This document shows positions 8,982 through 19,943 of a stretch of 64,000 nt of DNA, piece by piece. The DNA lies in NCBI GenBank assembly GCA_016720395.1, contig JADKKR010000003.1:334163-398162 (forward strand). Reading direction: 5' to 3'. Within the stretch, counting starts at the first letter, position 1. Each line of letters opens with the position of its first letter. This DNA is from Geobacteraceae bacterium (lineage in GTDB: Bacteria > Desulfobacterota > Desulfuromonadia > Geobacterales > Pseudopelobacteraceae). Both the position numbers and the translations under genes were made by a program. The notes beneath the pieces are model-generated. The model made no database searches. It had not been told where the DNA came from and saw only the letters and a list, made by a program, of their open reading frames with translations.

Positions 8982-9782
8982 TTATCGGGCATATTTAGCG
9001 TCATTGAGCTTCCAGTCGTACTCCAGATATTCAAGCTTCAAACCGCCGGCTTCAATGGCCGTTCTGTCGGCTTTCGAAAGATACGGGCTGATGAATGCAA
9101 GCGCCCCGCCAGACGCATCGAAGCGCTTCTTGTCGAACTTGAAGATCTGGGACAGTCGTATGGTCTTTTTCTCGCTAACCGCAACAAACCCTTTCTTTCT
9201 ATCCATCAGCAGCTTCCTCCCCTGATCCTCCAATTGAGCAAACAGGGTGGCAGCGCGATATGGAACAGCAAGCAGGTCGGCGCAACTGACTGAGGCGCAG
9301 TTGATGCCAAAATGGATACGCAGATCCTTGAAACCGTCCAACAGGATGTCGTTCTCGATTTCAGCCAGCGAGTACTCTTTTCCACCAACGGATAGCGCCT
9401 TGCGACCCCAGGGTTGTCCAAGCCAGTTGATCCGTTTGCTCCTGATGCTGTCGACCGGATAGTGATCGATAATGGTCTTTATGGCACCGATGTTGTACAC
9501 GTTCACCCAGAAGGCGATCTTCTCTTCCCGGCTCTTTAACGTAACCGGATCGAACGCCGCCAGCTCCTTGATGAGGATGCTGTAGTCGGAGCCGGGCTGC
9601 TTTGCTTCCTCTGCAATTGAGCTGTAATCTAAGGCATTAAGGCGGATGCTGTTGATTGATACACCGCTTTTAATATGACGCTTCAGCAGAGCCTCATAAT
9701 TGCTGTAATTGAAGTCGGCTCCTGAAGCTATTACCGGAAGAGATGCAACTATCGTCAATACAATCAGCCATATTCTTTTCAT
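8982..9782 (-). CDS. DUF547 secreted protein
   Basis: The 266-residue precursor starts with a Sec signal peptide (MKRIWLIVLTIVASLPVIAS). The body matches DUF547 (IAFWVNVYNIGAIKTIIDHYPV, then INCASVSCADLL containing the conserved Cys residues, and ISPYLSKAD). The function of the family is unknown. A papain-like fold has been suggested on general grounds, and I cannot verify it here. It overlaps the glutathione peroxidase gene by 4 bases and precedes the amine-oxidase-like gene by 51 bases, so it may be co-transcribed with the lipid block. Confidence 0.8.
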   Translation of the reverse strand: MKRIWLIVLTIVASLPVIASGADFNYSNYEALLKRHIKSGVSINSIRLNALDYSSIAEEAKQPGSDYSILIKELAAFDPVTLKSREEKIAFWVNVYNIGAIKTIIDHYPVDSIRSKRINWLGQPWGRKALSVGGKEYSLAEIENDILLDGFKDLRIHFGINCASVSCADLLAVPYRAATLFAQLEDQGRKLLMDRKKGFVAVSEKKTIRLSQIFKFDKKRFDASGGALAFISPYLSKADRTAIEAGGLKLEYLEYDWKLNDAKYAR

Positions 9783-10276
9783 GTGTCACCGGCTGACAAT
9801 GCTAAGATTTCCTTCAGGTCATCCTCGATCTTTTCCGGCGTGTCGCTCGGGGCGTAGCGTTTCAGCACCAGCCCTTCACGATTGACCAGAAACTTGGTGA
9901 AATTCCACTTGATCGCCTCGCTGCCGAAGAGGCCCGGTTGTGCCTTCTTGAGGACCTTGTAGAGCGGGTGCTCCCCGCTGCCGTTGACCTCTATCTTGGC
10001 AAAGAGGGGAAAAGTGACATCATAAGTGAGCGAGCAGAATTTTTGAATCTCGGACTCGCTGCCCGGTTCCTGATGGCCGAACTGGTCGCAGGGAAAACCG
10101 AGGATAGCAAGACCCTTGTCCCGGTAACGGCGGTAGAGCGTTTCCAGTCCCGAGTATTGGGAAGTAAAGCCGCACGTGCTGGCGACGTTGACGATCAGAA
10201 GTACCTGACCGCGGTATTTTTCCATTGTCTGGGTCTGACCATCGATGGTTGTGACGGCACATTCGTAAAGATTCAT
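9779..10276 (-). CDS. btuE: Glutathione peroxidase family protein (Cys type)
   Basis: The 165-residue protein has the catalytic tetrad of the family: peroxidatic Cys in NVASTCGFTSQY (~residue 35), Gln in LGFPCDQFGHQEP, and Trp/Asn in IKWNFTKFLV. The active residue is an ordinary TGC cysteine, which is notable because other genes in this window appear to use UGA. Bacterial members usually reduce peroxides with thioredoxin. No signal peptide is seen. It lies downstream of katG but beyond that gene's terminator, and overlaps the DUF547 gene. Confidence 0.9.
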   Translation of the reverse strand: MNLYECAVTTIDGQTQTMEKYRGQVLLIVNVASTCGFTSQYSGLETLYRRYRDKGLAILGFPCDQFGHQEPGSESEIQKFCSLTYDVTFPLFAKIEVNGSGEHPLYKVLKKAQPGLFGSEAIKWNFTKFLVNREGLVLKRYAPSDTPEKIEDDLKEILALSAGDT

Positions 10277-10289
10277 GATGTTCCTGTAA

Positions 10290-10317
10290 AACGGGGCAGA
10301 GTCTTTCCTGCCCCGTT
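10290..10317 (-). terminator. Rho-independent terminator of katG
   Basis: A GC-rich hairpin (AACGGGGCAG/CTGCCCCGTT) is followed on the minus strand by TTTTACA. It lies between the katG stop and the glutathione peroxidase start. Confidence 0.75.
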
Positions 10318-10346
10318 AGAAGTTCTTGAAGATAGATATGCTGCGA

Positions 10347-12560
<2,214 letters not shown>

Positions 12561-12649
12561 TCAGGTTTGGTTTATTCAGCTGACGGAATAGATATCGTCG
12601 TTGGTGGTAGCCGACCGGTGGAGACCGTGATTCGATAATATTTTCAGGG

Positions 12650-13180
12650 TTAGAGTTCTTTTTTTTCAAACCAGAAGAAGAGTGCGATTATTCCTGTCCA
12701 AAAGAAAGGAACGATTACCCACTGCGAAATACCCATCGCTTCAGGCAGTCCAAGCTTACCATAGTCTTTCCACGCAAGAACCGTTGATTTGAAAACGGGA
12801 TAAAGCTCTGAATAGAGTGCAGCTCCCGCCACCATTCCCATGATTGCAAACACTGCATGCCAGCGACCTTCGCCCAAAGCACCCAGTGATGTGCCGGGGC
12901 AGAATCCCATTACCGCCCATCCGATGCCGAACAAAGCACCTCCGAGCAGCACAGCACCGACATTCATTGGCTTGTGACCCAACGTAATGATCTCAAAGTT
13001 CGACAGGAGTAGTATCCCGACCATTCCCACCAGAATTGACGATAGCATGAATTTGAATATAGTCATGTCCTTTAGCAACATTGCCCCGATTTGCTTGTCG
13101 AAGCGAAGGACACGACCTTTCTGTAGCAGAAATCCAAATAATATGCCTGTGACAAGTCCCAGCCATTGACCGGTATTCAT
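12650..13180 (-). CDS. YeeE/YedE half-size transporter, second subunit
   Basis: The 176-residue membrane protein has about five helices and the family's conserved GWAVMGFCPGTSLGALGEG motif, with a Cys in the pore-like loop. The ATG at 13180 (MNTGQWLG) has GGAGG spaced 5 nt and overlaps the stop of the upstream partner. Full-length relatives (TsuA/YeeE) import thiosulfate, and YedE relatives are proposed selenium transporters. Half-size pairs like this (PmpA/PmpB type) should assemble as a heterodimer. The substrate is unproven. Confidence 0.85.
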   Translation of the reverse strand: MNTGQWLGLVTGILFGFLLQKGRVLRFDKQIGAMLLKDMTIFKFMLSSILVGMVGILLLSNFEIITLGHKPMNVGAVLLGGALFGIGWAVMGFCPGTSLGALGEGRWHAVFAIMGMVAGAALYSELYPVFKSTVLAWKDYGKLGLPEAMGISQWVIVPFFWTGIIALFFWFEKKEL

Positions 13181-13719
13181 GATGTCCTCCTTCCATAAAC
13201 TATACGGGCAACCAAAACACCTACGCCGAAAAACATACCCAAAGCCACAAATGCACTTACCGACAATTGCATCATTCCGCTGAGACCATGTCCGCTTGGA
13301 CAACCATCGGCCAGACGAGCTCCCACCATGGCAATGATACCACCAAAAAATGCTACGACGGCCCGCTTTCCGATAGATGGTCCAAATCGTTTCTCCCACG
13401 TGGGGGGGACGCCCTCCAACTTAAAGCTCTTATCCGTAGTGGACGAAATGAAGGCACCCAGGACAATCCCGACAACCAGCATGAATTGCCAATCAACACG
13501 AAGCTTTGTTTCGGTGTAATACTCGTTTGTCGCCACACGATCCGGGGAGATCGTCCGTTCAATAATACCGGCGGCACGAACGAAGGTGGTTGATGCTCCC
13601 AGGTAGTTGGTCTTCCCCAGCAGTTGTGTGGTTGCAAAGACTGAAGCGATAGCCAATAAACCTAAAAGAGCTCCTGCAAGGTAGGGACTCCATCCGCCAT
13701 CCTCTGTTTTCCATTTCAT
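13177..13719 (-). CDS. YeeE/YedE half-size transporter, first subunit
   Basis: The 180-residue membrane protein shares the family signature GARLADGCPSGHGLSGMMQLSVSA, again with a single Cys in the conserved loop. The frame is open further upstream, but the ATG at 13719 is preceded by GGAGGT at ideal spacing. Its stop overlaps the second subunit's start (ATGA), so the two are translationally coupled and probably form one sulfur-compound transporter. The N-terminal half contains a long loop (~residues 50-75) before the second helix. Confidence 0.85.
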   Translation of the reverse strand: MKWKTEDGGWSPYLAGALLGLLAIASVFATTQLLGKTNYLGASTTFVRAAGIIERTISPDRVATNEYYTETKLRVDWQFMLVVGIVLGAFISSTTDKSFKLEGVPPTWEKRFGPSIGKRAVVAFFGGIIAMVGARLADGCPSGHGLSGMMQLSVSAFVALGMFFGVGVLVARIVYGRRTS

Positions 13720-13819
13720 TTTTAACCTCCTACTCCCTTCCCGGTTGAATTTGTACACCTGACGTAATCTAAGCGCAGCGATTTGACCGTCTGACGCCGA
13801 ATGGTTAGTCCGCTACTTT

Positions 13820-13999
13820 TCAGATACTCGGCATTCTGGATGACAGCAGTAGACAAAATACCATAAAGACCATACTCACTGCCGTTTGAATATAATGGAA
13901 CCAGAATTGCTGACCAGCTTGCCTCGTAAACATAAGTCCCATATCAATGATAAAGACAATCGTGAATGCAGATGATGGCACCCAAAGCGGTACGCGCAA
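13820..13999 (-). CDS. Possible small two-helix membrane protein
   Basis: A 59-codon frame beginning with TTG at 13999 encodes a hydrophobic segment (VPSSAFTIVFIIDMGLMF) and a second one (TAVSMVFMVFCLLL), consistent with two membrane helices. It begins just after the antiporter stop and has no clear Shine-Dalgarno sequence. An internal ATG at 13942 would leave 40 residues. It could be a genuine small membrane protein, or the tail of a decayed gene. I do not recognise a family. Confidence 0.3.
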   Translation of the reverse strand: MRVPLWVPSSAFTIVFIIDMGLMFTRQAGQQFWFHYIQTAVSMVFMVFCLLLSSRMPSI

Positions 14000-14000
14000 A

Positions 14001-15629
14001 TTAGTTCAAAATCTTTTCTGCAGCCTGAAGAGCTGCATCCTCATACGGTATCATCACCAGATCGGCGCCAGCTTTTTGCAATCTGGTAACACTGCCATGG
14101 CCGTGGGCGGTTACGGCAATCCGTCCCGCATAGCCCAAACTCTGCAGACTGTGGATCAGTGACTGATTGACGTGGTGTTCGGGTGAAGTGCTCACCACCC
14201 ACTGGACATGGGTAAGCGGCAACGAGGCGATGAACTCGGGATCCCCGGCATCTCCGTAACGTACCGGGTAACCCATCGAGTCACCAGAGCGTGACAAATC
14301 GGGGTTGTAATCAACGCTCAGAACCCTTAAGCCTTTCTCCCGAAGAACCTTTGCGATACCTGCCCCGAAGCGCCCCATGCCGAGAAGAATAATATCCGCG
14401 ATGCTGTCTTCAGGTAATACTCCCAACTCAATCTCTCTGTAGGGGCGCTGGCGTTCGAATATTCTCAGCCATGGCGCCAGCCATTCATAGAGTGGATGGG
14501 AAAAAATGATCATATAGGAAGAGGCGCTAATGGTTATGAGGCCAACCAGTGTGATCAACCCCATGGTCTCAGCGTTAATATGACCGAGGCTCAGCCCCAG
14601 CGCGCCCAGAATCAAGGAAAATTCGCTGATCTGCGCTACCGCGAGTCCTGCTAAGAACCCGGTACGTTTACGGTATCCCAGTGCCCCCATGATGATCATG
14701 ACGATCAGAGGGTTGCCGATCAGCACAAACAACGAAAACACAAAAGCTTCCCCCAGCTGTGAACCCAGAAGTCCGAGGTCCAGTTGCGCCCCAAGGTCGA
14801 TGAAAAAAAACAGTAACAGAAAATCGCGCAGACTTACCAAACGGGCACCCAGCGCGTCCCGGTAGGGTGTGGATGCCAGGGATACTCCGGCTACAAAAGC
14901 GCCCACCTCTTTGCTGAAGCCCAGATTAGCACCCAGAATCGCCAGACTTACGGCCCAGGCAATGCTAAAGAGTACCAACAGTTCCTGTGATCGGGAAAGC
15001 ACGTGGAGCAGGTGTGGCAGAATATATCGTGTGACCAAAGCCACCACCACAATAAACGCGACCCCTTTCAGAAGTACAGACAGAGCGGCGTTAGAGAGGG
15101 AACCGCCCGCCTCATTCAGTGCATTGAGGCCTATCATCACCAACACCACGACCAGATCCTGCACAATCAGGAACCCAAGAGCGATACGTCCGTGCAACGT
15201 ATCCACCTCGCGTTTATCCGAGAGAAGTTTGACAATAATGATGGTGCTGGAAAAGGTCAAAGCGACTGCCACATAAAGGGAGGCAATAGGCGGAATGCCT
15301 ATGATGATTGCAATCAGATAGCCAATAACACTGGTAAAAACGACCTGACCCAGCCCTGTCGCCAGGGCCACTGGGCCCATGGTACGAATGATGTGAAGGT
15401 CCAGTTTAAGGCCGACTATGAACAACAGAAGAGTGATTCCGAATTTGGCAAGCAGATCCAACTGGTCATTTGCGCTCACCCAGCCAAGAACCGAGGGGCC
15501 GGCCAGAATGCCCACCGCAATGAATGCGACAATCAGCGGTTGCCGCAGGCGCATGCAGAGTGCGCCAGCGACTGCAGCCATCAGCAGTAAAACAGCCATT
15601 TCAGTAAAGACGTCGGGAAATAGTCCCAT
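14001..15629 (-). CDS. CPA2-type monovalent cation:proton antiporter with TrkA-N domain
   Basis: The 542-residue protein has a ~390-residue CPA2 membrane domain (about 12 helices; QPLIVAFIAVGILAGP and FSSTIIIVKLLSDKRE typical of KefB/YbaL). It ends in a cytosolic Rossmann domain (DIILLGMGRFGAGIAKVL, with D in the YNPD that follows strand 2), so nucleotide-gated. Members exchange K+ or Na+ for H+ and can protect against electrophiles or acid. The RCK C-terminal lobe is absent, which is common in the YbaL branch. The neighbours (PsiE, P-type ATPase) also concern ions. Confidence 0.88.
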   Translation of the reverse strand: MGLFPDVFTEMAVLLLMAAVAGALCMRLRQPLIVAFIAVGILAGPSVLGWVSANDQLDLLAKFGITLLLFIVGLKLDLHIIRTMGPVALATGLGQVVFTSVIGYLIAIIIGIPPIASLYVAVALTFSSTIIIVKLLSDKREVDTLHGRIALGFLIVQDLVVVLVMIGLNALNEAGGSLSNAALSVLLKGVAFIVVVALVTRYILPHLLHVLSRSQELLVLFSIAWAVSLAILGANLGFSKEVGAFVAGVSLASTPYRDALGARLVSLRDFLLLFFFIDLGAQLDLGLLGSQLGEAFVFSLFVLIGNPLIVMIIMGALGYRKRTGFLAGLAVAQISEFSLILGALGLSLGHINAETMGLITLVGLITISASSYMIIFSHPLYEWLAPWLRIFERQRPYREIELGVLPEDSIADIILLGMGRFGAGIAKVLREKGLRVLSVDYNPDLSRSGDSMGYPVRYGDAGDPEFIASLPLTHVQWVVSTSPEHHVNQSLIHSLQSLGYAGRIAVTAHGHGSVTRLQKAGADLVMIPYEDAALQAAEKILN

Positions 15630-15714
15630 TTAATTACCTTTCCCCGGGCTACCGTGCCGACCGGTTCATGACAATCAGACACCTTTTACACCGGTAGACG
15701 TTACCAACACGCCA

Positions 15715-16149
15715 TTACAAGGCCTCGTGCAGATTGTCTTTCACTGCAACATCCATTTTCTTGATCAGATAGTAACCGATGGAGAGGGCCAGAATGATGG
15801 CGGCAATTCCCACCAGGGCAAAGCCTGACAAATCTTTTACATCAAGAATAATCACTTTCCGGGTAATTGCAATAATTGCAACGGCCATAACTATCTGCGC
15901 ATGGTCAACTGATTCAGCCATATAGGTCTTGGCGATGGTATCCAGCAGCTCAATACCGATCAGCACAAGCATGAAGAGACCGAAAATTTCCAGCAACTCG
16001 TCAATTTCCAATATTAAAACCGGTGGTGTTATGGCGTCCTTGATAATTACCCAGGCGAGTTCAACGGTACTGAGAAGCAGAACAACAGCCATCAACACAA
16101 CGAGAACCAGGATAATTATCTTCTGAAATTTTTTTATTACCGCCATCAT
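15715..16149 (-). CDS. PsiE-family membrane protein
   Basis: The 144-residue protein has four predicted helices and resembles phosphate-starvation-inducible PsiE (LVVLMAVVLLLSTVELAWVI, GIELLDTIAKTYM and KVIILDVKDLSG). The frame extends to 16191, but the ATG at 16149 (MMAVIKK) has GGGAG 7 nt upstream and avoids overlap with the dioxygenase gene. The role of PsiE is unknown. It is flanked by the antiporter and the dioxygenase on the same strand. Confidence 0.75.
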   Translation of the reverse strand: MMAVIKKFQKIIILVLVVLMAVVLLLSTVELAWVIIKDAITPPVLILEIDELLEIFGLFMLVLIGIELLDTIAKTYMAESVDHAQIVMAVAIIAITRKVIILDVKDLSGFALVGIAAIILALSIGYYLIKKMDVAVKDNLHEAL

Positions 16150-16180
16150 GGTGAGCTCCCGTGATTTATTTGTGTGGTCT

Positions 16181-16699
16181 TTACTGTCCAAGAGGGTTCC
16201 GTGTCTTACCCTCTTCCTGCTTTTCCGGCTCCAGCACCAGGTCGAACGTGGCCCGTTTTTTCCCTTTTTTCGGATAGTGCTGGGTTATCAGGCCTTCGAA
16301 TCCCTTCGCATCCACTAATATATGAATGTGAGGCGGTCGTCGTCCATAAGGGGGAGGCACGCTGGTCCGCAGGCGGTATCGACCGGATCGATCGGAAAAG
16401 AGCGTCGCCCGGTGGTCGTCAGCATAGGTGCCGTCAGGTCCTGCCTGCCAGATCTCGATCCGGACATTGTGCAACGGACGACAATCAGCAGCAGAACGAA
16501 CCGTTCCGCTTAAAAGATAGCCTGTGCCGATACTGGAACGCTCCGGGGCATTCGGGCGGTAGAACGGGCCGATTTCATCCCACGGGGTTGGTGAACAGGT
16601 TACCGCCAGGGAGTTTTCGCCGGTCGCGAGCAAGAACAGCAACATACTCAGTCCGGTCACGAAGTATCTGTTCAAAGAGTCTTTAAGCGTTTCTCTCAT
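16181..16699 (-). CDS. Secreted intradiol ring-cleavage dioxygenase-like protein
   Basis: The 172-residue precursor has an N-terminal signal segment (residues ~10-30). The catalytic fold resembles protocatechuate 3,4-dioxygenase. All four non-haem Fe(III) ligands appear present: Tyr in DGTYADD, Tyr in SVPPPYGRR, and two His in PPHIHI. The start at 16699 is fixed by AGGAGGT. Such secreted single-domain forms cleave catechol-type compounds with O2, which is surprising in an anaerobe. It could instead act on a cell-surface or humic aromatic. It sits just downstream of the UGA-containing small protein. Confidence 0.8.
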   Translation of the reverse strand: MRETLKDSLNRYFVTGLSMLLFLLATGENSLAVTCSPTPWDEIGPFYRPNAPERSSIGTGYLLSGTVRSAADCRPLHNVRIEIWQAGPDGTYADDHRATLFSDRSGRYRLRTSVPPPYGRRPPHIHILVDAKGFEGLITQHYPKKGKKRATFDLVLEPEKQEEGKTRNPLGQ

Positions 16700-16889
16700 T
16701 GGTGCACCTCCTGCTTTGATCATGTCCGTAACTCAGAAACAGCCTGTGCAGGGAAAGGAAGCCGACCATCCTCTCCATGGCGGACAGGGCTCTTGAACCC
16801 TATAGCTTCTGATGTATATTTCACCCGGGTGGGTGTACTGCTTGATGGGCGCTCCGTCCTGGGATGGGACAGATTGCCGCTACTCAAGG

Positions 16890-17096
16890 TCATTCCACGT
16901 CCTTTTTCTGTTGGGACCGGGTTTCACCGGGGATCAGCCCCAGCACCAGACCGACGATACCGCCATAGAGCGCCCCCGTCCAGGGGGAACCAAGCATCAT
17001 TCAACCGCCGCCGGTGCAGCGGCTCAGCCAGCCGAGCAGCGCACCTGCTACGGTACCAATACTTATGAACACAACAATCTTGAGCAGGGGTCCCAT
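16890..17096 (-). CDS. DUF6132-like small membrane protein with in-frame UGA (putative selenoprotein)
   Basis: Reading through a UGA at 17001-17003 gives a 68-residue protein. A first helix (LLKIVVFISIGTVAGALLGW) leads to the motif C-T-G-G-G-U, then SPWTGALYGGIVGLVLG as a second helix and a charged tail (RSQQKKDVE) ending at TGA 16890. DUF6132 proteins have C-x-x-G-x-C-P followed by N-P, and the UGA falls exactly on the second Cys. A GC hairpin (16973-16987) follows the UGA by 13 nt. The ATG at 17096 has GAGG spaced 10 nt. The ATG at 17105 (three residues longer) is too close to it. A stop-truncated relict is the alternative. Confidence 0.7.
16973..16987 (-). promoter_or_regulatory. Candidate bacterial SECIS hairpin for the small membrane selenoprotein
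   Basis: CCCCC and GGGGG pair around a UGGAC loop. The loop lies 18 nt after the UGA and has G among its first two bases, as in bacterial SECIS elements. The stem is short (5 bp), though all G-C. Confidence 0.5.
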
Positions 17097-17191
17097 AATG
17101 CTCATTCCTCTCTCTTTGGCGGTAGTGTGAGCAGGCAAAATGTGGTTCAGGCATTCAATACTGAAAGTTACCCAGTGACTGTATCAATCGA

Positions 17192-19942
17192 TTAATCCTC
17201 AAGCCGCTGAATTTTACGGTTCCTGATCCATTTATCCAGCGATATCACCGGCAGCACGATCGCACCTGCAGCCATGGCATACAGCCAGGCCCGGGCGTCG
17301 AGCGCTGCCGAAGCAAAAATTGTCTGTAGCGGCGGCAGGTAGATGAAACATGTCTGGAGCAGCAGCAGCAGGCCGATACCGATAAAAATTGCCGGATTGC
17401 TGAATACCCCTTGGCTAAAGAGAGAATCGCGCAGGGATCGGCAGTTGAGCAGATAGAATATCTGGGTGAAGGTGATGCCGGTCACGCAGATCGTCTGTGC
17501 CTCGGCCAGCGCAAATGCATGCCGGGCGGAAGTCACCGGTTCAGGGCCGACGATCCGGAAGTATTCCCAGAGAAACAGGCCGCAGGCACCTGCGGACATG
17601 AGCAGAGCCACCATGATCAGGCGTGCAACAATGAAACCGGAAAAGACCGGTTCGTCTGGGGGGCGCGGCATGCGCCGCATGGCGTTTGGCTCCAGCACCT
17701 CGAAGGCCAGCGGGATCGAGAGGGTGACACTTGCCACCAGATTGATCCAGAGAGTCTGGCTGGGGGACATGGCCATGAGCAGTTCATTCACCCCGTCGAC
17801 CCGCACCGTCGGAAAGAAAAACATGGATGCTGTCAGAGTGCAGGCCAGGCCCAGATTGGTGGGGAGCACGAAGGCCAGGGATTTTATGAGATTATCGTAG
17901 ACCCGGCGCCCCTCTTCCACCGCTGCGGTAATGGAAGCAAAATTGTCATCCATCAGGACTACCTTGGCCGCCTCCTTGGATACCGCTGTACCGGTAATCC
18001 CCATGGCGATCCCGATGTCTGCCCGTTTGAGGGCCGGCGCATCGTTAACCCCGTCACCCGTCATGGCAACCACGTGGCGCTGGGCCTGGAGAGCCTGAAC
18101 GAGCTGGATTTTATGTTCCGGTGCCACGCGGGCAAATACATTGGTACTCATGACAGCCGACTGTAGCTCTGTTTCAGAGAGGCCATCCAGGTCGCGACCT
18201 GTCAGGGCACCCTGCCCATGCTGCAGCAGACTGAGCTGCCGACCGATGGCTTCGGCCGTTACGGGATGGTCGCCGGTGATCATCTTGACCGTGATGCCGG
18301 CACTATGGCAGATCCTGATGGCGTCCATGGCTTCGGTGCGGGGAGGATCAATCATGCAGAGCAGACCTGCAAATTGCATATTCATAGTAACGTCATCAGG
18401 AGAAATCTCTTCAGCTGCAACGTCCCGGCGCTGTGCAAAAGCAATAACCCGCATCCCCTGGCGGGCATAGGTTGCCATGGCTTCATTCACCGTTTGCTGC
18501 TCCGCTTTACCCAGCCCGCAGCGCTCAAGGACTGTTTCCGGCGCCCCTTTGAGCAGGATGCGGTTCTCTCCGTCAATCCGGTTCAGGGTTGCCATGAACT
18601 TGGTATCCGACTCGAAGGGGATGACGTCCAGACGTTGGTGGCGACTGCGGAATTCGTGGGCATTCAACCCCGCTTTCTGGCCGGCAACCACCAGAGCGGC
18701 TTCTGTCGGATCGCCGGTGATGGCCCAAATTTCAACCTCCTGGCGCAGCGCCGAATCATTGCAGAGGACGGCAATGGAGAGCAACTCCTGCAGCGCCGGA
18801 GGAACGGTCGTCAGGCGGATACCATCGTGTTCGATGTCGCCTTCCGGTGCGTAGCCGATCCCGGAAAACCGGTATTCATGCCCTTCCAGCCATGCCACCT
18901 GGACTGTCATTTCGTTGCGGGTCAGGGTGCCGGTCTTGTCCGAGCAGATCACCGTTGTGGACCCCAGTGTCTCCACCGCCGGAAGATGACGGACAACAGC
19001 ATGCCGTTCGGCCATGCGGCGGACGCCGATGGCCAGGCAGATGGTGATAACCGCCGGCAGCCCTTCGGGGATCGCCGCCACAGCCAGAGAGACGGCAACC
19101 ATGAGGGATTCGCCGACCGGAGCGTCCTTGATCCAGATGCCGAAGGCGATCAGAACCGCTACCACGACCACGACTGCGACAGTGATCCCGGTAGTTACCC
19201 TGGCCAGTTGTCGCGTCAGCGGGGTCTCCAGCTGTGTGGTCTGATTGAGAAGCGCATTGATCCGCCCCAGCTCAGTGTTGTTTCCCGTGGCGACCACCAC
19301 GCCGGTGGCCGTACCCTGCACCACCAGGGTGCCACTGTAGGCCATGCAAAAACGGTCGCCCAGCGGTGAGTCCGGCAGTACCGCGTCGGAGCGCTTTGCC
19401 ACCGGCAGAGACTCGCCGGTCAGGGCCGCTTCCTCGACAAGCAGGTTCTTGACCCGGATCAACCGTAGATCGGCCGGGACTTTGTCGCCGCTCTGCAATG
19501 TTACCACGTCACCTGGTACCAATCCATCCGCCGACACCGCGATGGACTGTCCGTTTCTCAGGGCTGTTGCCGTTTCAGGAATCATGGCGGCAAGCGCTTC
19601 AATAGCCTTGCCGGCCCGATATTCCTGGATGAAGCCGATGATGGCATTGATGCCCACCGCACCGAATACAACCGCGGCATCGGTGGGCTTTTTAAGTGCA
19701 ACGGCCAGGGCGCCGGCTGCAATCAGCAGCCAGCCGATCGGGTTGTTGATCTGGCGCCAGAGGATGAGCCAGGGACCCGTCCCGCCGGTCCGGGCAAGGG
19801 TGTTGGCGCCGAAGCGCTGCAACCGTTCCGCGATTTCCCCATCATTCAACCCGTCCGGACGTGTACCCAGTTCGGTCATGACGTCCTGATCGGATGATGC
19901 ATGCCACCTGATTTCATTTGGCTGTGTTAGACTCTTGTGCAT
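17192..19942 (-). CDS. P2-type cation-transporting ATPase
   Basis: The 916-residue protein is a complete P-type ATPase: actuator motif LTGES, transmembrane AIPEGLP, the phosphorylation site CSDKTGTLTRNEM, KGAPE in the nucleotide domain, and GDGVNDAPALKRADIGIAMG. The PEGL motif and C-terminal helices place it with the Ca2+/Na+-type P2 ATPases and exclude the heavy-metal P1B group. It probably exports Ca2+ or another cation at the cytoplasmic membrane. The stop lies 95 nt before the small selenoprotein gene. The exact ion cannot be determined from the sequence. Confidence 0.9.
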   Translation of the reverse strand: MHKSLTQPNEIRWHASSDQDVMTELGTRPDGLNDGEIAERLQRFGANTLARTGGTGPWLILWRQINNPIGWLLIAAGALAVALKKPTDAAVVFGAVGINAIIGFIQEYRAGKAIEALAAMIPETATALRNGQSIAVSADGLVPGDVVTLQSGDKVPADLRLIRVKNLLVEEAALTGESLPVAKRSDAVLPDSPLGDRFCMAYSGTLVVQGTATGVVVATGNNTELGRINALLNQTTQLETPLTRQLARVTTGITVAVVVVVAVLIAFGIWIKDAPVGESLMVAVSLAVAAIPEGLPAVITICLAIGVRRMAERHAVVRHLPAVETLGSTTVICSDKTGTLTRNEMTVQVAWLEGHEYRFSGIGYAPEGDIEHDGIRLTTVPPALQELLSIAVLCNDSALRQEVEIWAITGDPTEAALVVAGQKAGLNAHEFRSRHQRLDVIPFESDTKFMATLNRIDGENRILLKGAPETVLERCGLGKAEQQTVNEAMATYARQGMRVIAFAQRRDVAAEEISPDDVTMNMQFAGLLCMIDPPRTEAMDAIRICHSAGITVKMITGDHPVTAEAIGRQLSLLQHGQGALTGRDLDGLSETELQSAVMSTNVFARVAPEHKIQLVQALQAQRHVVAMTGDGVNDAPALKRADIGIAMGITGTAVSKEAAKVVLMDDNFASITAAVEEGRRVYDNLIKSLAFVLPTNLGLACTLTASMFFFPTVRVDGVNELLMAMSPSQTLWINLVASVTLSIPLAFEVLEPNAMRRMPRPPDEPVFSGFIVARLIMVALLMSAGACGLFLWEYFRIVGPEPVTSARHAFALAEAQTICVTGITFTQIFYLLNCRSLRDSLFSQGVFSNPAIFIGIGLLLLLQTCFIYLPPLQTIFASAALDARAWLYAMAAGAIVLPVISLDKWIRNRKIQRLED

Positions 19943-19943
19943 C

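Noticed and set aside
9779..10276. Glutathione peroxidase as a third selenoprotein
   Set aside because: The catalytic position is encoded by an ordinary Cys codon (ASTCGF), and no in-frame UGA occurs.
16924..17154. 76-codon minus-strand frame overlapping the DUF6132-like gene
   Set aside because: It is out of frame with the conserved helix and the C-T-G-G-G-U motif, and its residues look like frameshifted coding sequence. The UGA-containing frame is the real one.
18218..19369. 383-codon plus-strand frame opposite the P-type ATPase
   Set aside because: Shadow of a high-GC gene. It lacks a Shine-Dalgarno and any recognisable domain, and all ATPase motifs are intact on the minus strand.
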